Source of the DNA: Taeniopygia guttata
Lineage: Eukaryota; Chordata; Aves; Passeriformes; Estrildidae
DNA: 64,000 bases
Reading direction: 5' to 3'
NCBI RefSeq assembly: GCF_048771995.1
Contig: NC_133027.1
Location: 103,952,001-104,016,000, forward strand
Each line of letters begins with the position of its first letter. The stretch's first letter is position 1. The translations under genes were made by a program, and so were the position numbers. The notes beneath the pieces were generated by a model. The model made no database searches. It saw nothing but the letters and a program-made list of their open reading frames with translations, and was not told the DNA's origin. Positions 27,863 through 39,400 of the stretch are shown piece after piece.

Positions 27863-28197
27863 ATCATAGATATGAGTCGTTTGACTTGTTTTATTTGAAC
27901 ACAGCATAATTTGAAACATAAATCAAATGCTGACTTCTGGAAAAAATGTAGGAATTTGTCACTGATTTCACACTGTCAGTGTGACCAAGATTTTGCTACT
28001 GGAGTATATCACGCTGTTTTCAGATTTCAGAAGCAAGTGCTCAGCCATTTCATTTTACTGATGTAGAGAGGAAAAAAGCTGAGAATATTTCAAAATAACA
28101 CACAATACACAATACAGCAGCTGAAGAAACAACTGGGCATTTTAAAGGTGAAAATAAAAATATATGTGTTTACTAGTCTTGGGTGGTTTTTTTGGGT

Positions 28198-28239
28198 GTT
28201 TTGTTTTGTTTTGTTTTGTTTTGTTTTGTTTTGTTTTGT
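28198..28239 (+). repeat. (GTTTT)n microsatellite
   Basis: Eight perfect copies of a pentanucleotide, preceded by a T/G-rich run. Confidence 0.97.
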
Positions 28240-29192
28240 AAAACCACTAACTAGGAAAATTTTAAAACCAAGACTAGTTATTTCCTAGAAGTTTTCCACT
28301 ACTTTGAGCAGGAATTATTTAAAGGAATTTACTCGCTTGTGCAGTGTAAGAAGTCAGAGTAGATGGATTTAGGAGTTGTGACTCCTTGTCTAACTATAAT
28401 GAATCTATAAATTAACAAACTGGATTGGCCATAAGGGCAGTTTCCCAGTTAAGTTAATTCATTTTTAAAGTGCATACATTATCAATCACTATTTTAAAAT
28501 ATACTTAGATATAGAATAGTCTATTAGTAAGAGTCGAGGCCTTTGAATTTGACATCCTCAATCTACACTGAACTGGGATGTAAATGGCAGTCTTCATGCA
28601 CTAGATGGGGTACTTGGGTAGATACTGCTCTTATTACTTTAACTGGATACCCTAATTCCATCCCTGCAGGTCTACAGTGGGTCGTGATCAACATCTAGCT
28701 CAGCTGTTGAGGGTGATAGGATGTTTTTCAAGGACTGAACCTATTTTCATTGCCCAGTCTTTCCTTGTGAAAACAGTGATGTTTTAACTAATTGAAATAA
28801 TACGGGTCCAGAAAGATACATTATTTTTGCAGGATCCACTAATGTCGTCACGTTATGATGGATGACACTATCAGAGAAGTTAAAGATATGCACCAGGATA
28901 TAAATTAGTTATATGAAATAGTGTACAATAGTGTATAGGGCACAACTACGTCCTAATTTTCCTGTCCAGCTTCCCTGGGGACTCCCACCCAGCTTGTCTC
29001 CTGCTGCCCCTGGGACCCGGCTCACCCCTGACCGTGCCTGGGGTGTCAATTAACCTGCAGGGAGAGGCTGGGCTTGCCACCTTCTCTCCCTGCCCTGGTT
29101 ATCTATCCAGGAGGCCACAACACCTGAGCTCCCTGTGACCTGAACTGCAAACCTGCTCATGACAGAGGCGCCTTGATCAGGGAGGCCTTGCT

Positions 29193-29706
29193 GCTCCTCT
29201 CAGCGGCACTTCATCACCCTGGTGTGAAATAAGTTTCAGATTACCCCACTAACTATTCTGCTAATGCAGTCAGTATATTCCTTGCTCACTGTGCTCCTCT
29301 AGAGCTCCAAAGGAGAAGCTTGCATGGATAACAAGCAGCTGCTCCTGAAGATACTTAAAAGCTATTCCCTGAGATAACTATGATCTTCACAATATTACTG
29401 CATAGCAATGGAGGATGGAAGTGTTTCTTGGTCCTTTGGCAGACAGCAATCTTCTAAATGTGATAAAACAAAACCAGCCACTTACTATGGCACAAGAAAA
29501 TTTGTGGTTAGGCACGTAAGTAAAAAAAAAAAGACCAAAACAAAAACAAAACCAACAGCTTAACGCAAACCTTAGAGGCTGGAAAAAGACACTGGTGTGA
29601 AGGAAGAGAGCAAAACCTCAGTTGTACCTTTCTTCAAGTGAATGGGACTCGCTTCACTGACTTCACCGGGAGCTGTACTAAGTGCTAACATTAACGAGAG
29701 GGCTCT
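29193..29706 (-). repeat. Left arm of inverted repeat flanking SMYD2 promoter
   Basis: Its reverse complement aligns along about 500 bp with 31373-31860 at roughly 80 percent by eye. Shared blocks include GCTGCTTGTTATCCATGC, CACACCAGGGTGATGAAGTG and CAGAAAGGTAC-like text (one mismatch). Either two old insertions of one interspersed family in opposite directions, or an inverted duplication. Family not recognised. Confidence 0.85.
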
Positions 29707-29810
29707 GAGGCCAGCGGGAGAGCCCCTGCCCCGGTGCCCTCGCTGTCCGTGATGCGGCTGGGTCTGGGGGATGCTTCCAGCGCACGCAGGATGGCGTGTT
29801 GGGCATCCCC

Positions 29811-30105
29811 TCGGAGCTGCGGGCAGAGCACAGGGCTCGGAGCTGCGGGCAGGGCTCGGAGCTGCGGGTAGGGCTCGGAGCTGCGGGTAGGGCTCGGAGC
29901 TGCGGGCAGGGCTCGGGGCTCAGAGCTGCGGGCAGGGCTCGGGGCTCGGAGCTGCGGGCAGGGCTCGGAGCTGCGGGCAGGTCTCGGAGCTGCAGGCAGG
30001 GCTCGGAGCTCGGAGCCGCGGGTAGGGCTCGGAGCTGCGGGCAGGGCTCAGGGCTCGGAGCTCGGAGCTGCGGGCAGGGCTCGGAGCTGCGGGCAGGCCT
30101 CGGCG
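29811..30105 (+). repeat. GC-rich minisatellite upstream of SMYD2 start
   Basis: About 13 imperfect copies of a roughly 20-bp unit CTCGGAGCTGCGGGCAGGGC, some shortened or fused. It makes a long open frame on both strands rich in Gly, Ala, Arg, Ser, Glu and Leu (29796-30605 on +, 29920-30513 on -). Those frames are repeat artefacts and not the SMYD2 frame. The array ends about 150 bp before the start codon. Confidence 0.9.
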
Positions 30106-30255
30106 GGCAGCGGCTCCCGGTGCGCAGCCGCCGGCGGAGCCCGCGCCGCCCGGAGGAGGCGCTTCCCGCGGCGGGCGGGCGGCGCGGCGGCGGCCCCGGG
30201 CTCCCGAGAGCAGCGCCGGAGCCCGGCCGGCTCCCCTGCCCTCCCCGCGGCCGGG

Positions 30256-30437
30256 ATGCGCTCGGAGGCGGCGCCGCAGCTGGGCGGCCTGGAGAGGTTC
30301 GCCAGCGCCGGCAAGGGCCGGGGGCTGCGGGCGCGGCGGCGCTTCGCCGTGGGCGAGCTGCTGCTGAGCTGCCCGGCCTACGTGGCCGTGCTGACCGTCA
30401 GCGAGCGCGGCAGCCACTGCGACGGCTGCTTCGCCAG
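30256..30437 (+). CDS. SMYD2: SMYD2 exon 1 (coding part)
   Basis: Encodes residues 1-60 and two bases of codon 61. It carries the GKGRGLR SAM-binding loop and the first two MYND cysteines (CDGC). Donor TTCGCCAG|gtaggg. Very GC-rich, inside the promoter CpG island. The 5' UTR start cannot be read from the sequence. Confidence 0.95.
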
Positions 30438-33400
30438 GTAGGGCCCGGGCGGCTGCGGGGCGGCAGCAGGAGCGGAGCTTTCCCCCTGCTGCGGCAGCGT
30501 GGTGTAAAGTCACAGCTGGCTTTCCGTGCTCAGCAGCTCACGAAAGAGAAAGGAAAAGGGGGGAAAAAAAAGTTCTGCTCTTCCCGTGCTCTGGCGGTCA
30601 CGTAGACACGTGCGTAGCCATCCTCCCGCAGGAAGTTTCATTGATGCGTCTAGTTTTGTCATAAGTTCGTGTTCGCTGGTTTTAATGGAGGTGTGGTAAG
30701 GGAGAAAGGGTGTGCGATCGCCTAATTCACACTTCACATTCCCTAGTGCGGATGGAATAGCTATGAATGAAATGTATACATCTCCGTATTGAAAAATACA
30801 GAAATACTTGTGTATTACCTCTGTCTGAAACCTTAGTCTGCAAATTACTGTTACTGGGGCGGAGCGCAGGCAGTGCAAGAACTTGTTTGTCGCATGGCTG
30901 GGGACACTGGGACTGGAGTGCTGCCTGCTCCTGGTGCTTGGGGATTCCTTGGTGCTGGAGGGATGCGAGGGGCTCGAGTTTGCTGCCTCCTGACCTGCGT
31001 GAAGGGGAGGTATTCAAGTGTTTGCCTCATGCCTCTCAATATGAGTGCTGCAGGGTGTACTAAAAGGGGTATTAGGGTTAGCAAATTCAGCACGGATATG
31101 ACACTGGGACGTCACACTGTACCATATTTTTAGAAAGTGTAGTACTTTTTGTGGCTTCTGATAGCTTACTGAGAAATTAAGTGCTTACCTGGTTATAACT
31201 CAGAGTAAATGTTAATAGTTGCCTCAGAAAAAGAAAAACAAAAAAACCAAAAAACAAACAACCCCCCCCCAAAAATCCCCAAACCACCTGATGCAATTTC
31301 GCTATTTTTATCCATACATCCTTTTTCTTTCCTCATTACTTTATCTACTTATGACTTGGTCACTTGATTCACCACTCTCTTTGCATATGAACACCTAATG
31401 TAGTTCCTAGTGAAGGTGCTGAAGTGAGTTCCATTAATTTGCAGAAAGGTACAGCTGAGGTGATTTTCCTCATCTCCTTTATGCCTTTTCCCAGCCTGTA
31501 AGTTTTGCATTGAAGTGTTGTATTTTGTTTTAGGTTTTTGTTAGCTCTTGTACCTAACCACAAATTTCCTTGTGCCAGAGAAGTGCCTGGTTTTGTGTGT
31601 CATATTCAGATTTGTCTGCCAAAGGACTGGGGAATACTTCCATACTGATATGGAGTAATACTGTAAGGATAATAGTTATCTCATGGAATAGCTTTTGGTT
31701 ATCTTCGGGAGCAGCTGCTTGTTATCCATGCAGTCTTCTCCTCTGGAGCTCTGGAGGAGCACAGCGATCAAGGAACGCACTGGCTGCGGCGGGACAGCAG
31801 CTAGTGGGGTAATCCGAAACTCTTTTCACACCAGGGTGATGAAGTGCCACTAAGAGGAGCGATGTCTCGGTGATGTAAGGCGATCCGCCGGTGCTCAGAC
31901 ATGTGTTCTGTGTCTGTGACTGCTGCATTAGCGCTGAACTAGCACGTACGAGATTCCAAACTGCGCTGCTGGAGCTTGCGAAGAGCCCTAGCAGCCCCAC
32001 CAGCCGTGGCAAGGAAACTTGGCGAAGTCGTCGTCAAAACTTTTATGGTAGCATGGGCAAAATGAGGCAGTAACATTGTATTTGCATGAGATAGTGGTTG
32101 TTACTTTAAATACGCGGTTGTAATGTCAGCGAGAGGAGCCGTGATGTTAGCCCGGCTCGCTCATGTTGCACCTTGTGTGCTTTGCAAATACAATCAGAGG
32201 GCACCAGACTTGCTGGGGTTTATGGTCTCCAAACACCATGACCATGGCCACCAAAATGTTGTACACTATCACATCATATGAGGACCCTCACCCTTGATTT
32301 ACTCCAGTGAGCTTACCTCAGTGTAAGGCTATTTTTTTTTAATTTTCTTTTTTTTTTTTTTTTTTTTGCTACTTACGCCAGGGAGAGTGTGCAGACATTT
32401 TAAAAGCATTCAATACTGCTGAGAGATCCCTATTGCTGTCATACCAAAATGTCACTTGTTGGGTAACACATGTTCTATTTTTGGTGGGATCTGTTGCAAC
32501 ACATGCACTTTAAAGAAGAAAAGGACCTTCCTCGTGGCAGTTCCCTCTGGTGGGGTATATACAAACATAAAAAAGGAGAGTGCGAGCCTTAGGACTGCTC
32601 AGAATACACAGATGACAGGGCAAACAGGGTGGGACAGTAAGGGGATGTCAGGTGACAGGAGATCAAACAGTATATTTAATAACACAGTATTTTTTCTTGG
32701 CTTTTGGAGGCATTTACTCAACAAAGGTCATGCATTCTATAACCAAAGAAGCAGCAGACTTGTCACAGCAAAGCCAAAGGGTTAATACTGGTGAACAAGT
32801 ACACAGAGCAGTTTTAAAGTTTGCAAAACACAAGAAGTTTAACTCATTATACTTCATATAGTGGCAAAAAATGATGCTGTCAAGTACCATAGAGTAACAT
32901 GTTTCCAAACCCAGCAATTTATAAAGAAAGCAGAGTCCTTTTGCATAATGAAAGTTGCTTGGAAAAATGTTCTTTTGAAAGTCTAATACAATTTCCATTG
33001 TGAAATGCAAAATTGTGTGCAAAAAGTGATCCAGTATACAGTTTTATTTCATTCATGTTTCTAGAAAAGAATAACTTCTGCTTTCTTTTTAAGGAAAGAA
33101 GGATTGTCCAAGTGTGGAAGATGCAAACAGGCCTTTTACTGCAATGTGGAATGTCAGGTATGGTCCTGGAATTTAGGAGGGTGGGGGGAGGGAGAGTGGG
33201 GGTTGCAGAACTTCAATTTTTGTTTGTGTTGAATTGATATGTTCTAATTGTAGCTATGGTTAATAGCAGTCTAGTCAGTTCCAGCATCCCACAGATACTG
33301 AACACAGAGTTGTGCATTGGACAATTACAGGATTTCGACAAGGTCTGCATGAATCTTTCAAGATCAGTAGCTTCAGGGCTTGGTACTACTGAGACTTTGA

Positions 33401-36400
33401 TTAGAGCTGCCTGTCAACCCACTAATTATGTCTGTATTACTTCTTCCTTAAAGGACAGACCAGATAATTTAGCATTAGCTCACTAAACTGGTAAGAAATC
33501 CCGTGTCTAATGGAAAAAAATCAAATCACTAAATAGCCATCTTAGGAGAGAGAGAAAGACTTTTCTTTTAGGATTTTTTTTTTGAATATTTGAAATATTT
33601 TGAGTATTGAGACTACCACAGCTGATAGCAGTCATAACCATTTGAAACCTATCAGGCTTTCTCACTAACTTACTCACTGTGGCAACTTTTATTCTTTTTG
33701 CTTTTTTAAAGGCCCCTGGATGTAGAATATAAGTGCACACTAATGTAGAGCAATCAAAGACGTCCAAAACATTTGCATGCAGTTTTAACTTGATTTTTAA
33801 TTCAAATTAGAAAAAGCATCTTAAAAAAAAATAAATATTAGAATCTAGCCTTTTTAGGCCTCAGCTTCATGGGAAAGAATTATCCAGTGTCTGTGTGGAA
33901 AAGCTCAGCTGGGTTGCTGGTTCAATAATGTGAGCTACAGAAGGTCTGTGGTGCTGGGCATAGAGTGTGGAACAATGCTTATGAATGATTTGAGGGTTCC
34001 AAGGTCTGGCATGCAGCTGTGTGTTAGCTATAAATAATCCAAACCTTGTCCCACATGTTAACGTGCTGTTGGGTGCCTGGGTCCATGCCAAGTAGTCCCT
34101 CTTGTCATTACCTGGACAGAGATGTCGTGGTTTATGCTGCTCAGTTCCCAGGCACTTTGGACGTGGCTGTTGCTTTGATTTCGAGGATGTCTCTTATTTT
34201 CCTGTTGCAGAAATGTCAAAAGAAGCCTGACCTATCCTCAGGTTTCCTTCTATAACCTCTCCAGCTTCCTGCTTCCCCACAGAATCCTAGTGAGTTGTTG
34301 GTGAATCAAGCAGCCTTTTGGTTTTGAGGCACCAGGAAAACTCAAAAGGTTTAAAAGAAATGCATATTTTACAAAATTTGCAATACTTCATAGACTTTCC
34401 AAAGTGAAAGCTTACTGTATGAGCATCTTTAAGGGTCTTGAGAAAAATCTGGATGAGCTTTAAAGACAGTGTAGAGAAAGCCTATAATTTTTTCATGAAA
34501 AATGCTTATTTCTAAGAAATGTTTCCTCGTGTTGTTATTTCTTACAAGCTTTTAACTAGATGAGGTAAGGAAATCCTTGAACAAAGCAACTGTTTAGCAG
34601 CTTTTATCTGAGACTGTGAGTATCTTCTCTTACTATATAAAATGTACAATGGTTTATGAAACAGCTGTGCAAGATTTTCTGAAGTAGGGAAGCTTAGTGA
34701 TTTGTGCTGGGAAAAATAGCAGGTAGATGTTATGTTGGAAGTAGAAGAACTTACTTCTTCTCATCCATGGTCCTTTGCTTTCATCACAAAAGTGGCCCTC
34801 CCTCAGTGTCCTGACTTCCAGCCTTGACAAAGTTTATACTTTTATATTTACAAACAAGGAGGCTTTGATTTTTTTTTTCCTGGTAAAGTTTTGTGTATGT
34901 ATTTCTTTTTTTTTTTAATTTTTTAAAAATTTTTCTTTTTTGGTGGTCACAATTCTCTCTCTCTAGAGGGACATGTTCCTAGAGTAAAAACCTGAACTGC
35001 TCGAATTGAGTGTCCTTAAATCTGCTAAAGCTGATGCTCAGCAAAAGCTTGTCTGTCTAATAAGTTAGAGAATTAGAATCTTTCCCATCTGTTGGTGTGT
35101 GGTATGATGCTCTAGATATAAAGGCCTTTTTTAGATTTTGTTGATGTCTAAACTATAGTATGACGTGCACAGGTACTAGCACCTCACTCTTGCTGGTGAT
35201 ATACATATGGCTTTTGATTCCCTAGTTGATAAAACACTGTCTTCCATATTTTGGGCCCTTCTGAGTCAGTCTGATGAAATTTATGAACATTGCTGAGATT
35301 GGATTCTTTGACAATTACCGTCAAGCACAATATTCTCTAGAAACCAGTCTTCATTGACTGTACGTGCTACACAGACAGTCTGCATTGCATCTTCATCCCT
35401 GTCTTGTTCAAAGGTACTTTTCAGCAGTTCATCAATTCTTTGTAAAAGCTAAAAAGGATATCTGTGCCTTGATACTGAATTTGTAACACTGGAATGTACA
35501 GGAAATGTGTCCCTTTTGCCTGCATGGGTGTGAGGCATCATGCCACAGTCATAGAAGGCCAGGGCTGTACTTGAGAACTGTCATGGCATTGTTAATTTCA
35601 TTTTTATTTTATAAGTTAATTTTTCCCTGTAAATCTATATTTTTTTGCTCTGTTCAGCTAAATATTGTATGCACCAAACAAGGGCATGGTATGGTTTCAT
35701 ATGTTGGTTAGTACCTTGTTAGTCAATACAATGCAGTTAGACAGACGTTTACCACCTTAGGCACACTGGGATTAAAGATGTCCTACACCACAATTCATAG
35801 GAATTCTTGCTCATTGTGGGGAGGGGTGGATCTATGCATACACACAGGCTTTGGCACAGCTCCTTAATGTCCCTATTTTGTTCCCTTATTTTGCTTTTGG
35901 GATGGATAACCACATGTTTGGCCTGCATTAAGCTGGATGTTTGTGTAGGTGTGGACTCAGGGCACATAAGAGTGGAAGTTGCCTTTACTACCTTGTTGCC
36001 TTTACTACTGTCCTTGCTGCTTTTAGTGTTTTGTGGGATGAATCTAGTCTGGGTTTGCTGGGTGTATCTTTTCCCAAGCTCTAATCCAGGTCTCCTTTTA
36101 AAAGGGATTGTGATTTCCAGCAGATTCACACCGTCCCACTCTGCAGTTTCACCTCCTTGGAGCACGGGCCTGTTATTATAATAGTGGCTTTCAGCCCCCA
36201 TCTGCAGATGTTTGGGTCTTGACTTCTTACAATAATTTTAGTCAAGCAGGAAGAGACCTGTGCTCATTTATTCTCTTTAGAAATTAGCTGAAACACCCTA
36301 AAGAGAAATGTTTTAAGACAGTTATGTGGTTGCAGTTATGTGGTGAACTTGAACCAGCTACTGGAACTCCTCTTGCTGTTATTACACGTGGCTATCATTT

Positions 36401-39400
36401 ATCCCAAAGAGAGTGGAGATCAGCTAGTTAGTGTGCAGAAGGAGATATTTCTGTGGTGATTTTCAGCATTTGAAATATATTTTGAACAAACCATTTACGG
36501 ATTTTTCTTAACATATCACATTAAAGGCTGCTGTAGTTGGCAATGCTGGAGCGAGTGAAACAGGTATTTTTGACCACCTAGTAAGCCTCAAAATGTAGTT
36601 GCACGCCTGTAATTAGCATTAAGCAGGTGTGTTTTAAATGGGAACTTGTAGAAATTGCCTGCTTCTCTCTGTTAAGATGTAGAAAAAAATGCAAAAATTT
36701 TTGCTGTAATGATTCTGCACAAAAGGAGTTTGACACTGCAAGATTGCAATGGGTGTCTGTCCTCTATACAAAAAGTTTTCCAATGTATTTTTCTTCAGTA
36801 AACGTCTCTGTGAACATGTTAAATGTTAACCCATGAAAGCCAAATACCTTCCATAGCCCAGCGTTTGGTAAATGATGATAGGGAAGGATGGCTGTGAAGA
36901 TATATAAAACTTCTACGTAGCTTCACTGCTTGTTGAAAGGCTGCATCAGAGAACTTTACCAGTTAATATCAGAGATCAGAAGTTGCCTCACTGAAATTCA
37001 GTGAAGGATTTGGATGCCATTTGATCACAATTGGGCCTTAATATTTTGAAGGAATGAGTTTAACCCCTGCACTGGCTTGCCCGTAATTTCTCTCTGGTAT
37101 TATGTGTGTTTCTTTTCAACTGAGTGAAATAGAACAGAGTTTTTATTTAGTATTGAAAAAGTCCATATGAAAAAGGAGGTATAAGAACATTTGTTTGGAC
37201 ATGAGTTTTATTTTTTTTTTAATATTTTGTCACTTGTTGTTTTTCTCCTACAGTGAGGTATAAGACAGTGTTCTGGGAATCAATCCAGCAGTCCTGGATG
37301 GCAGAATATTTTTTGAAGAATTTGGTGAAGAGGAGTGTTCCCATGCTTTGATGTAAAAGGCATAAGCTTTAAAGAACTTCCCTTCCAAAAATGTTGTCAC
37401 TCCTAAATGAAGGGAAAAATATTGTGGATGTAATGAAAATAGGAAGAAAATATCATTAATGTAGCATTAGGGATTCAGCTAGAACAATGCTACTTGTTAT
37501 AATTCAAACTACCTGGAGGAAAATGTGGAAAAGAATGCAAAATACAGTCCTGCTGTGATCGCAGGGAAAGCTGCTGTCATGGTGTTTCTATCCCAGATAT
37601 TACTCAGCCATCAGAACTCTCTTTTTTTTTTTTGTGGTGTTTCAGGCTTTTATCTCATTTTGCACAATTCAGCCGTATCTTGTCCCTTTAACCTCCCTAC
37701 CAGTTCATATAACTCAGTATGATTCTGCCTGGGGAAAGATTTTAATTAACGATGTGTAAAGAATAAAAGGACAAATGGATTTTTCTTAAAAAAACACTGC
37801 TTAGAGACAGACACGTGATTTTGCATTTTGATTTTTTGTTTTATCAGGTAATTTCTCCTGTTTATTTAATGAGTGTGTATGGATGAGAGTCCTGCAAAGC
37901 TTCAGGTTCAGTGCCTTCACTTTTTGAACAATCACGCTAAAGTTAGTGGCTGTCCTGAGTAAGCAAGAAGAGGTGAGAGATGAGATTTCCCTCTGTCTCT
38001 TTTTAACCTTTAGCCTGTAGATTCCTAAGCAAAGGCTGTCAGGAATTTTCCAGAAAAGGTTTTGGGGCATACATAGGAAATGGGTCTCTCTGGGGATGCA
38101 TTTTGTAGTGTGACAGCTGTAGGAGAGTTGAGAGTGTAATTTCACATGACATGATTACGGTGTAATATACTATTTTGGTTCTGGTCTGTATTGCCACATC
38201 CTCTTAGAATATTTACACTGAATATTTCAAGCAGCCTGTATGTAGGTTTTTTTGGAAGTACCATACTGAGATATCAAGGACAGCAAAGTTGACATTGTGA
38301 GGGCTTGAATACCCTTGCAGTGTTGCACTGCTTCAAATCCTACCCAAGGCTGGAGCAGGTGTTGACCTTTCTTTTCCTAATAAAATAACCTCCTAAAGCT
38401 GTCTGTGCCCAGGAGACTTGTTTTCAGTGGAAGAAATTTTGGTGTAGTAACTCTGAAATTAGTAATCTTGCCTTTTGTTTTGATCTGCAAAACCTGTAAA
38501 TAAGCTGACCAGCAAGAGGCACTGAGGGTCCTGCGTCCCCTGACTGTTTCTGGCTTTGGGGTGCTCGATGTCGTTCCCACAAAGAATCCATCTCCCAGAA
38601 GTCCTGTATCATATCTTCCAGTCCTGTGTAGATGCTTCAGACAGCCTCCAGTGTGTCTCCCTGGTGTTTCAAACAGCTCTTGCCTTTAGTGGTTAGGCAG
38701 CTGAGGGAAATTGTTCCTTCTGTGCCACTCAGTCACTGTGATGGGCTATATTGGTGGGTTTTTAAAATTATTTCTAAATTTGGAGGTGAATTGGCCAACA
38801 CAGTGTCTTCCATACTGAGTGAATCACAATAATGGGATTTAAGAACATTCTGGAAGGTGCTAAAAGATTTTCAAGTTTTCACTTACAGATTTGTGGGATT
38901 TGTTGTGAGTTTTTTTTTTTTTCTCTGCTAGTGTTTTCCACCAGTTTGAATCTGTTATGAAAGCAAAATTTGATGCTCCCTAAGCAGACAGAACACTATA
39001 GGTCTGTTCTAACATAGTACTATAAACGTGTGTTTGGGATGAGATATAGCAATAAATAACTGTGCATTGCTTGAATATTTCCATGTTTAAATGAATTAAT
39101 ACAAGTAAATGTAATCCAGTCTGAGGACAGTCTCTGCTAGTGCAGGTTGTTAATATGTGATTCTGTGCTATTGTTTGGAACATTCTGTGGCCCTGGGTGA
39201 AACTTGTAGAGTGACAAAAGCCAGTGAGTGCCTTGTGCCATCACTCCTGTATATTGTTACTGTCTGTTGAGCTAGGAATATGCTATACATTACCTAAAGT
39301 ATATTCTATACATTTTACTAAAATGTTTGTCTGTATCAGTGTTTTTTCATTGTCTATCTGTACTTTCATTCTTCAACATTTAGGGAAAAAATTCTGATAA

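Larger units (their letters stand above)
24046..29192. other. Intergenic, upstream of SMYD2
   Basis: Mostly AT-rich, with the repeat scraps listed. 26,420-26,610 and 28,960-29,190 are local GC-rich patches without a recognised feature; they could be regulatory but nothing shows it. Confidence 0.55.
29700..30530 (+). promoter_or_regulatory. SMYD2: SMYD2 CpG-rich promoter region
   Basis: GC content and CpG density rise sharply against the AT-rich surroundings, covering the minisatellite, the presumed 5' UTR and exon 1. No TATA box is evident near the start codon. This is the usual CpG-island promoter of a housekeeping-type gene. The transcription start probably lies between about 30,100 and 30,255 but cannot be placed. 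Confidence 0.8.
30438..33093 (+). other. SMYD2: SMYD2 intron 1
   Basis: Contains the end of the CpG island, the right inverted-repeat arm, a second CpG-dense patch (31861-32170) and a poly-T tract. Confidence 0.95.

Noticed and set aside
29796-30605. 269-codon + frame and 197-codon - frame over the SMYD2 promoter
   Set aside because: They come from translating the GC-rich minisatellite and CpG island; the real exon 1 uses another frame starting at 30256.
31861-32170. Viral LTR as explanation of the CpG-dense patch
   Set aside because: No paired terminal repeat, primer-binding site or viral coding text is visible nearby.
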